A stretch of 26,653 bases of DNA from contig CAICTM010001573.1 of NCBI GenBank assembly GCA_903772945.1, positions 1-26,653 of the forward strand. Direction: 5' to 3'. The stretch's first letter is position 1. Each line of letters opens with the position of its first letter. This document shows, one piece after another, positions 9,669 to 16,563 of the stretch. The notes under the pieces are model-generated. The model did no database searches, was not told the DNA's origin, and saw only the letters and a list, made by a program, of their open reading frames with translations. The stretch comes from Seminavis robusta. Lineage: Eukaryota; Bacillariophyta; Bacillariophyceae; Naviculales; Naviculaceae. Both the position numbers and the translations under genes were made by a program.

Positions 9669-10173
9669 TGTTCACTACCGGTCCACCCGGCATTGCCATG
9701 ATTGTGTTGGACAGAGGCTCAAACTCATTGTCCACATGAACGGTCGTGATTTTAAAACCACGAGCCTTGTAAAATTGATAGACCTCCTTAACTGCTTCTA
9801 GGATGGTCTCGAGCTTCCTGTTGGGCAGGTGTCTAGCTGTTGTAAAATCTATTTTACGGCTTAGCGTTAACAGGAACGGAATTCCTGCCACAAAGAAGAT
9901 GCCCATCGTCAGGAACACAACCTTGTGTAATTGCAAAAAGTCTCTCGGTACTTTCATTGCATTGCCTGCCACTGCATTCGGTTTCGTTCGAGTGGTCTTG
10001 CCTTTCAACGCATCAATATCCTTGCCCCATATAGCTTGTGCCGTATCGATGTCTTCGACGGTCACAGGGCAATTTGCGATTTGATTGCTCATAATCGCCC
10101 ATCGAAAATCTTTAATCGATGGATAGACGAGTTGCTTATACAGCAGCTTCGCCCTTGATGCGGCTTTAACTTG
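9652..10173 (-). pseudogene. pol: Inner copia pre-integrase and integrase core, N-terminal half
   Basis: This is in the same frame as gag-protease, separated only by TGA 10176-10174. It reads QVKAASRAKLLYKQLVYPS and CPVTVEDIDTAQAIWGKDI (pre-integrase), then the integrase core: LTMGIFFVAGIPFLLTLSRK, FKITTVHVDNEFEPL and PGGPVVNIAS. HVDNEF holds the second catalytic Asp. The first Asp is expected where MGIFFVAG now has Gly (codon 9903-9901), matching MDVFYVCE in the outer element. The frame is broken at 9653-9660 by a duplicated TAGC. The ATG at 10092 is internal. Confidence 0.8.
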
Positions 10174-12210
10174 TCATTTGCAGAAGCCTTCCTTATTTTC
10201 GGCGACAGTATTCACAAGTGCCTTCCCTTTTTTCCTAGGGTCATGAACGTGTAATCCTTCACTGTTCATTTCGTATACTACGTCCGGTAGGCCTGGTCTA
10301 ATGACTGTGTACGTTCCTTTCGGACAGTCGTAGATGATGTTGCAATTCTTGCGGACATTCTTAACAGATAAGATGTTCGTGATTCCTCTTTCATCAAACC
10401 GTACTCTCTGTTTGTGGCCAGCTAGCTTGGCTGTGTGCTGGACCTTCAGCTTGCCTCCGGTACTCTTCACTGTAATTGGACGATCGGCTTTCCTGATGTC
10501 GGTAACCATGTCTTTATTACAGAATAAATCCAACGTGGACTGGTTGTCCAGTAGCTGGACCTCTCTCATATCTATGTCGTCCAATCCTTTTGTGTGGGCG
10601 ACTATGCCTTGCTTAGTCGGTTTCTTCGTTCCGTCCGCGAACAGCGGTACGTCGAACGTAAAGAAACCTTTCTCGACTTTCTCGTCATCTGACTGCGTGA
10701 TGTCAGAGTCGGCATCATCCTGTTCTTCGTTCAGGGTTGTCAATGCGGTCGTCATTTTATCTTGCAGTTTGCTGATAGTAGCTAAGGTCCTCCTTTGATT
10801 GCTACTAGAGCTTTTCTTGCTCGACGTGCTTGACTTGCTACGCTTGCTCGACCTCGACTTGTCGTCGTCGTCTTTGTCTTTATCTTTGTCTTTATTTTTG
10901 TCAGGACAGTGCATGGCTGTATGTCCTTTCTCGTGGCAGGAAAAGCATTCTTTCTCTTTCCAGTATTCTTTGTCATAGCTCGCGTTTCCGCGGCCTTTTC
11001 GTCTGCCACCACCCCGTCCTCTCCCGCCTTGTGCTGCCTGAGCAAAGGAGCTTCCGTGGGAAGTGGACTGTCGTGGGATGTTACTCTTGGTGTGTTTGTC
11101 CAAAAGGTGTAGTACCTCATGTAACGTGTGGGGATAGTTATCAGTGCCTTTGGCAAAGTCGTCCCTCAGGTTCTGTTTAAGCTTGGTATTTTCGGCTGAA
11201 CTATTTGTTAAGAAGATGTAACTATAGTACCGTTCTTCAGCGTATGCCGAGACTTTCTTCTGGTCATCGGCTCCAAGGTCAGCGTATGCTGTGTTTGGGT
11301 GGAGTAGTTTAGCCGTATGCAGCAGGGCTGCATCGTGTAGCTTGGAAATACCCACGGATTTTGCAATGTCCCGCTTCGTGGTAAATTGCTCGTGGTATTC
11401 GGAAGCGGTAAGGCTCCCTTGGTGGAAATTCATCAGTTGTTTTTCCAGTTGGAATAATGTGTGGTACACAAAATTATCATCGGTCTGGGCCATGATCGTC
11501 TTATGGATCATTTTTCGTAGCTCCAGTGGGTCGCATCTTAACAGGACGTCATCGAAGTCCGTGTTCTGCTTCATCTTGTCCTTTAATAGTCGGGTGCACT
11601 GCCCTAGGATCAAGTTGAAAGCTTTGCCTCTATTTTCTTGTAGTTTTGCCAACCTCGTAAGGTGGGTCTTCATGAGCCCTCCATACTCTGCTTTCTCGAG
11701 TCCCCGGAGTTCCTCTTCCGGTGGGTCGGCTATGGCTGCCGTAAGGTCGGCTATTTCATTAACGAGTTGTGCTTTTTCTATCGTTAGTGTGCGTAAGCTA
11801 CCGAGAGTCGGGTCATTGGTGACTGCGGTTATCTCTGCTTCCAGTAGCTGTAGGCTTGCTTGGGTTGCCGTTAGGAGACGACGGTTGTTCACTTCACGTC
11901 GTACCTTCGCCGTTTCAAGCCTGTTCCGGGTCTCCGCTGAGTACACCGGTGCTACCAACACTGTCTGTTTCAGGTTGCGTAGCTCATTGCTCATGTCGTC
12001 ACCCATCTGTTGTCCAACGTGGATGACGATCTTCTCCCATGTGCGTATCATCTGGTCTGCCGTTCCAGATCCAGTGGTACCGAAGTTAAACACATGTTGG
12101 TCGAGGGCTTTGCATGAACCTTTCTGCTGGTTCGACGATGGGCTGGATCTTCCATGCCCTCGTCCTTTGCCGCCTCCTTGGCCACTCTTTCCTTTACCTC
12201 TACCGCTCAT
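10174..12210 (-). CDS. gag: Inner copia Gag-protease polyprotein (678 aa)
   Basis: An intact ORF starts at ATG 12210. The N-terminus MSGRGKGKSGQGGGKGRG is Gly/Arg/Lys-rich and resembles histone H4/H2A tails. A helical capsid-like body follows, with a UBN2-type region (about residues 190-340), a second RG-rich stretch (GGRGRGGGRRKGRG), and a zinc knuckle CX2CX4HX4C at residues 422-435 (CFSCHEKGHTAMHC) for RNA binding. Next come a Lys/Asp repeat, a Ser/Lys-rich block, and a retroviral-type aspartic protease with LLDNQSTLDLF (Asp 555), where the usual D-S/T-G is D-N-Q, as commonly seen in diatom CoDi elements. The ORF ends in a TGA after EGFCK, inside the pre-integrase segment, so this is probably not the natural end. 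Confidence 0.9.
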   Translation of the reverse strand: MSGRGKGKSGQGGGKGRGHGRSSPSSNQQKGSCKALDQHVFNFGTTGSGTADQMIRTWEKIVIHVGQQMGDDMSNELRNLKQTVLVAPVYSAETRNRLETAKVRREVNNRRLLTATQASLQLLEAEITAVTNDPTLGSLRTLTIEKAQLVNEIADLTAAIADPPEEELRGLEKAEYGGLMKTHLTRLAKLQENRGKAFNLILGQCTRLLKDKMKQNTDFDDVLLRCDPLELRKMIHKTIMAQTDDNFVYHTLFQLEKQLMNFHQGSLTASEYHEQFTTKRDIAKSVGISKLHDAALLHTAKLLHPNTAYADLGADDQKKVSAYAEERYYSYIFLTNSSAENTKLKQNLRDDFAKGTDNYPHTLHEVLHLLDKHTKSNIPRQSTSHGSSFAQAAQGGRGRGGGRRKGRGNASYDKEYWKEKECFSCHEKGHTAMHCPDKNKDKDKDKDDDDKSRSSKRSKSSTSSKKSSSSNQRRTLATISKLQDKMTTALTTLNEEQDDADSDITQSDDEKVEKGFFTFDVPLFADGTKKPTKQGIVAHTKGLDDIDMREVQLLDNQSTLDLFCNKDMVTDIRKADRPITVKSTGGKLKVQHTAKLAGHKQRVRFDERGITNILSVKNVRKNCNIIYDCPKGTYTVIRPGLPDVVYEMNSEGLHVHDPRKKGKALVNTVAENKEGFCK

Positions 12211-12955
12211 TTTCTATGCTACGGTAGGTGGACTATTTCAATTTGTTGTTTTTTGATTGACTAGCTCTTTAATTTAAGGTCTCGTCCGACTACTTATTCG
12301 TCTTTTGGCTATGGGGCGATAACTGCATTTTATACTCCTGGCTAGGGAGTGTTAAATCTATGTACTAAAGATCTTGCAAGGAGGGAACGATTGCTTCACA
12401 CACTGTGCGGTCGTTGCCACTCCAAACCCGTTTCTTTGTATTGTTGATTCCTTGTTGGGTGCCCGTCCTTTGGCCCCTGCGCTGGCACTGTGGCTTTCGC
12501 GCTTGATTGTTGCTCTGACAGTTCCGGCTGGATGCTGTCGGCTATTGGCAATCCTTGTGGATTCTGCCGATGAAACTCTTGCTGCTGCGTTGTCGACCGA
12601 TACTCGCGTCGACGTTGGCTGCAGTCTCCGATCCTCGGATCTTCACTCGTTGCTGTCGTTCGTTCGACAGGCTTCTCCTGTTGCGGCGTCGCTATCCGTC
12701 CTCGGATCTCTTGCGTCGTCGCGGTGCTGTCAACACGACAGTCTCCTGCTCTTCGGTCTTGTATCGGTCGCGTCGTCGTCGTCGACGGTCTTCTTCTCGT
12801 CGCCGCTGTCGGCCGATCCGTACTCGGTCGATCTTCTTCTCGCGTCGCGATCTTCCTGCTACCGTTCGTTGCTTCTCCTGCTTCGGTAGGCTCCTCTCTT
12901 CTCTTCGACTCGATAGTAGACCACTGCTATTCGATAGCAGCCTTTTTCAGTAGTA
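12211..12955 (-). other. Leader of the inner element (between 5' LTR and gag)
   Basis: The 745-nt untranslated leader is rich in CGA/TCG triplets on both strands (about 12590-12870), which keeps several plus-strand frames open by composition only. Its first 14 nt on the element strand (12955-12942) are complementary to part of the LTR. A 7-bp hairpin (12924-12940) follows at once. I see no TGG start for a tRNA-3'-end primer-binding site next to the LTR. No gene is supported in it. Confidence 0.6.
12924..12940 (-). repeat. Small hairpin next to the putative priming site
   Basis: CTGCTAT (12924-12930), loop TCG, ATAGCAG (12934-12940) form a perfect 7-bp stem. It lies one base from the 14-nt LTR-complementary block, as a structured element would around a primer-binding region. 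Confidence 0.7.
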
Positions 12956-13016
12956 TGTTAGTTGCTCTAAGCTCTCTTAGTTGTTACTGTTGTCTATTGA
13001 GATACTACTGAAAAAG
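12942..13016 (-). promoter_or_regulatory. Inverted repeat spanning the 5' LTR border, possible self-priming site
   Basis: CTTTTTCAGTAGTA at 12942-12955, immediately outside the LTR, is the exact reverse complement of TACTACTGAAAAAG at 13003-13016 inside the LTR. One more T-A pair (12956 with 13002) extends the stem to 15 bp. In element RNA this places a complementary segment of the LTR against the exact spot where a primer-binding site should be. Known precedent for such an arrangement is Tf1 of fission yeast, where the mRNA 5' end primes its own reverse transcription. Function here is inference. Confidence 0.5.
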
Positions 13017-13098
13017 TGGGTGGGTTACCAGCTTTTGCTACTGGCATCAATTCTAGTACAGAGGTACAGGTTGAATCCCTAATCGCGAATCCCCAACA
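12956..13098 (-). repeat. 5' LTR of the inner element (143 bp)
   Basis: It begins TGTTAGTTGCTC at 12956 and ends CCCCAACA at 13098 on the plus strand. It is almost identical to 6952-7099. It contains the uninterrupted TACTACTGAAAAAG that pairs with the adjacent leader. No clear TATA box is seen on the element strand. Confidence 0.92.
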
Positions 13099-13103
13099 GA
13101 TCG
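13099..13103 (+). repeat. Target site duplication GATCG, right copy
   Basis: It matches 6947-6951. The following T completes the CGT codon of the outer pol. Confidence 0.9.
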
Positions 13104-15573
13104 TGCCGAATTAATTTTTGGCAGCGACATGGGCAAGGCCAAGGGCTCTACTACACGCAGACGCCCACCACCAGTGACCGCCAGTATCCATACTGTTCCG
13201 GATGAGCTGGTGGCACCCCACAGGTTCTTGACCGGATGCATGGATGTGTTTTATGTCTGTGAAATTGCTTTTCTAGCATTTACTGACTTGCAGATCCGTC
13301 ACCGCGAATCAGCCTACCTGACCAATCGGAAAGGTAAATCATTCTATGCTGCCATTGACAAAATCTTTGATTGGTACGGGAATAATGATTTCAAAATCAA
13401 AGAAATCCAGTGCGACCTGGAGTTCAAGAGCCTGATGGATCCTGTCAAGAACGACATGGAGCTCAAGCTCAACCATGGAGCGGCTCAGACTCACAGTGGT
13501 CCCGCCGAGCACAACATCCGAACCTTGAAGGAGCGCATCCGCGCAGCCTGGCATGCAACACCGTTTCTGGTGATGCCAAAGGTGATGATTGTGGAATTGG
13601 TCTATGATGTCAATTGTAAACTCAACCTTTTCCCAGCGCTTGATGAAATTTCCAAAGTGTATCCTCCCAGGCAGATCTTGGAGGGTCGGACCACCAGCTA
13701 TAAAGATATCCAGTACACTTTTGGGAGCTATTGTCTTGCTTCCAACGAACCAGACAAGCTCAATTCCATGGAGCCCCGGCGATTGGATTGCATCTATCTC
13801 CGTCCATTGATGGACAACCACCAAGGAGGGCATAGTGTGATGGATCTTGTCACCTTTGAAGTCATCACGCGCCAGCATGTTCGTATTCTGCTGATGCCTC
13901 GCTCAGTCATTGATGCTGTCGAAAAGAAGGCATACGGTGAGGGCAAGAAACCTCTAATCTTTCACAACCGTGACCTTGTGGAATTTTTGCCTGTAGGTTT
14001 GCCTGCAGGAGTGGATGGTGACAATGGAAATGAGAGCTACCTCCAAGTCTATGGAGACTCTTCGGACGACCAATCAGTGGAATCCAAAGAATCAGATGAA
14101 GATTCTGAGGATGGGAACGCCCCAGGGCTAGTACCAAGGGCATCCAAACAGTATGCCACAGACATTGACTCCGATGAAGAAGGAGAAGAGGGATTCCAAG
14201 GAATCCCAACAAGTACGAGTCCAGCCAACCCTACAGTTGAAGAGACGGCCCTAGCAGTGGATACCAATGATGGAAACCTCGCTGGGCCAGCCAAGGCTTC
14301 CAAGCTTCCTCGAGTTGGAATTAGACGCTCAGCTCGGATTGCCACAGCCGAAGCAAAGAAAGGAGTGACCTTCGTCCAAGATGATGAAGCGAAGCAACCA
14401 CTACTGTATGAGACAGAGACAAGCAAGCACCTAGCTTTGTTCATGGACTCCTGCAATCACAGGAGTGCCACAGCAGAAGTCAAGGATGAGAGCAGCCATG
14501 CCCAACAGCATCTTCTACCCAAGGGCCTGAAAGTATGGGGCACCAAAGCAAGAGAGGCAGCACTCAAAGAGATGGACCAGCTCCACAGCCGAGTATGTTT
14601 CAGCCCAAATGACCCGAACCAGTGCAGTGAATCTGAATTGAAGAAAGCACAGATGGCACTCATGTTCGTTACTGAAAAAAGAGATGGCACTGTCAAGGCC
14701 AGAGCCGTCTACAATGGGAAGCCAACAAGAGTGTACCACCAGAAGGAGGACGCCAGAAGTCCCACGGTTTCACTTGAGGGTTTGATGCTATCCATGTGTA
14801 TGGATGCCTCGGAAGACAGGGATGTCATGTCACTGGATGTTCCAAACACATTCATTCAGACTCCAATGCGAGTTGTCAAACCAGGTGAAGACAGGGTCCT
14901 CATGATTATTGAGGGAACCCTTGCAGACCCACTTGTGGAAATTGATCCTAACACCTATGCTTCATTCCTGACATACAAAAAGGGACATCCTGTCCTCTAT
15001 GTTGTCGTGGAGAGAGCCATTTATGGCATGGTTTTCGCGGCACTTCTCTGGTACAAGCTATTCAGAAGTGACCTCGAGCAAATTGGATTTGTGTTCAACC
15101 CATACGATCCTTGTGTGGCCAACCGGACGATCGAAGGCTACCAACAAACAATCCGATTCCATGTTGACGATTTGATGTCAAGCCACAGAATGAAGTTGGT
15201 GAATGACCGGACTTTGGAATGGTTCAATGACAGGTATGGAACCTATGGAGCCGTCAAGGCAACCCGTGGTCCCAAGCATGACTACTTGGGGATGACAGTG
15301 GATTTTTCCAACCCAGGAAAGGTTGTGATTGACATGATAGACTATGTCAAGAAAATGATCTCAGAGTTTCCAGTGGACTTTGGGGCAATGAAAAAGGTGC
15401 CAAGTGCAGCTCCTGCTGACCTTTTCAGCTCTGGTGATGGAACCACCCTGAATGACAAAAACAGGGAGACTTATCATACCTTTGCAGCCAAGCTTTGTTT
15501 CTGTGCAAGCGTGCTCGACCAGATGTGCAAACTCTACAACTGTTTATGCACTCGTGTCAGAACCAACATCTGA
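13099..15573 (+). pseudogene. pol: Outer copia integrase and reverse transcriptase
   Basis: The frame resumes at the duplication with DRAELIFGSDMG, continuing the CPVKLEDIDR end at 6951; ATG 13129 is internal. Integrase residues visible are GCMDVFYV (Asp 13243), IQCDLEFKSL (Asp 13414) and GPAEHNIRTLKE (Glu 13507). Next come the GRTTSYKDIQYTFG domain, a long acidic linker (about 14040-14350, rich in D, E and S), then RT fingers and palm with MSLDVPNTFIQT (Asp 14836) and TIRFHVDDLMSSH (Asp 15166 and 15169). The frame ends at TGA 15571-15573 after a frameshift near 15500, where the conserved CKRARPDVQT is found in the next frame. It catalyses insertion and cDNA synthesis in intact relatives. Confidence 0.88.
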
Positions 15574-16158
15574 TGATTGGGACAAGTTGACTCAAGGATT
15601 GAAGTTCCTCGAACAACAGTGGAGGACAAGCTGGTTCTCCATGTTGATGATATCCTGTCATCACTTGGTGGGTGATGCATCATTTGCAGTCCATCCTGAT
15701 TACCGTTCCCATACAGGAGAGTCATGTCCTTTGGAAGTGGGCGGGTGCTGTCTGTGTCTGCGAAACAGAAATTGAATTCGAGGAGCAGCAGCACGGAAGC
15801 GGAATTGATTGGAGCTGACGATGTCATGTCGCCCATGTTGTGGGCAAAGTTGTTCCTTGAAGAGCAGGGGATCGTTGTGAAGGACAACATCCTCATGCAG
15901 GACAACAAAAGCACGATCATTCTTGCAGAGAATGGCAAAGGCAGTTCGGGAAAGGACTCGGGCCATCAACATTCGTTTCTTTTTTATTCAGACCAGATTG
16001 GAAAAGGCAACCTTAGAGTTGTGTATATGCCCAACTTGGAGATGCGTGGAGATTTTTTCACAAGCCCCTTCAGGGCAACTCTTCCAGACACAGGGCTTTC
16101 ATCATGGGGCATCCACCCCTTGTTTGATTTCCTAAATTATTTATTCGTTCCACGGTAG
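15490..16158 (+). pseudogene. pol: Outer copia RNase H, multiply frameshifted
   Basis: Pieces in three frames reconstruct the copia RNase H order: CKRARPDVQT (about 15502-15531), SEPTSDDWDKLTQGLKFL (about 15557-15611), GDASFAVHPDYRSHTG (first Asp, about 15671-15720), KQKLNSRSSSTEAELIGADD (Glu, with one extra Ser in the usual RSSTEAEL), MQDNKSTIILAENGKGSSGK (Asp), then RTRAINIRFFFIQT in another frame and PNLEMRGDFFTSPF back in the first. At least four frame changes occur in 650 bp, a denser decay than in the upstream integrase-RT part. It ends near TAG 16156-16158. Confidence 0.75.
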
Positions 16159-16172
16159 CCACTTAGGGCACC

Positions 16173-16400
16173 GTGCAGGAGTGTGTTGGAGGAAATATAC
16201 CTGACACCTCTTTACTATTGACTCGTGTATTAATCACTAGTCCGGTTCGCATGAAATTCATCATGCAAGGAACCAAGGGAGTTTTAGGTCTAAAGTGTTT
16301 GGGGGGTCCTTATATCCAATTCAATCACAAGAATTGCTTTGCACCACCAGAAAATCCTCACTTATTTGGAAATACAAACTTTACATCTCTTAGATCCTTA
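16173..16400 (+). repeat. Polypurine-type site and candidate 3' LTR of the outer element
   Basis: GTGCAGGAGTG (16173-16183) precedes TGTTGGAGGAAATATACC (from 16184), the same CAGGAGTG-TGTTGG junction as in the inner element. Downstream DNA is AT-rich and non-coding, as an LTR would be. Neither the end of the LTR nor a second copy was found, so the right border is arbitrary. Confidence 0.45.
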
Positions 16401-16563
16401 GATTGATCAATGCACAATGGTATTGTCGCAGGCGGCTACGGTGCAGAAGCTCCATACTCTCCTCACGGACTGTGGAGTTGCTGACCCGCAGCCCTGAGTC
16501 TCCACGCCTGGACTCGGACTCGCCACCCGTATTGGAGAACCCGCTCCTATCTCGGTGGCGTCC
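16401..16563 (+). other. Upstream region of the DIRS-like element
   Basis: A GC-richer segment before the RT ORF, with the short direct repeat GACTCGGACTCG near 16512-16523. No terminal repeat matching the DNA after 20070 could be seen by eye. Confidence 0.3.

Larger units (their letters stand above)
6952..13098 (-). mobile_element. Inner Ty1/copia retrotransposon nested in the outer pol, reverse orientation
   Basis: A 6147-bp element is bounded by LTRs at 6952-7099 and 12956-13098 and flanked by GATCG duplications. Read on the minus strand it has a 5' LTR, a 745-nt leader, Gag-protease (12210-10174), integrase, RT, RNase H (ending 7159), a purine-rich junction and a 3' LTR. It sits in the integrase region of the outer element in the opposite orientation. 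It is recently inserted by LTR similarity but defective: a TGA stop, an active-site Asp to Gly change in integrase, a 4-bp duplication, and a deletion of about 75 codons from the RT core. Confidence 0.93.
4313..16183 (+). mobile_element. Outer Ty1/copia (CoDi-like) retrotransposon, split by a nested element
   Basis: Plus-strand gag (4313-5943), protease and pre-integrase (to 6951), then, beyond a 6.1-kb insertion, integrase, RT and RNase H (13099 to about 16158) form one copia polyprotein in the order Gag-PR-IN-RT-RH. A polypurine-like CAGGAGTG followed by TGTTGG marks the start of the 3' LTR at 16184. No matching 5' LTR was found. The copy is dead: there is a frameshift in a G tract (4362-4370), stops at 6170 and 6404, and several frameshifts after 15500. 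Integrase and RT active-site motifs remain readable. Confidence 0.85.

Noticed and set aside
11291-12256. 321-codon plus-strand frame
   Set aside because: It is exactly antisense to the well-supported inner Gag, is full of Cys/Ser/Trp, and has no recognisable domain.
12374-12953. Plus-strand open frames rich in Ser, Arg and Leu
   Set aside because: They lie in the CGA/TCG-rich leader of the inner minus-strand copia element; openness comes from composition, no domain is seen, and the three frames are all partly open.
12935-12955. Classical tRNA primer-binding site after the inner 5' LTR
   Set aside because: The element-strand sequence begins TACTACTG and not TGG, so it cannot pair with a tRNA CCA end; an internal tRNA segment was considered but none could be named.
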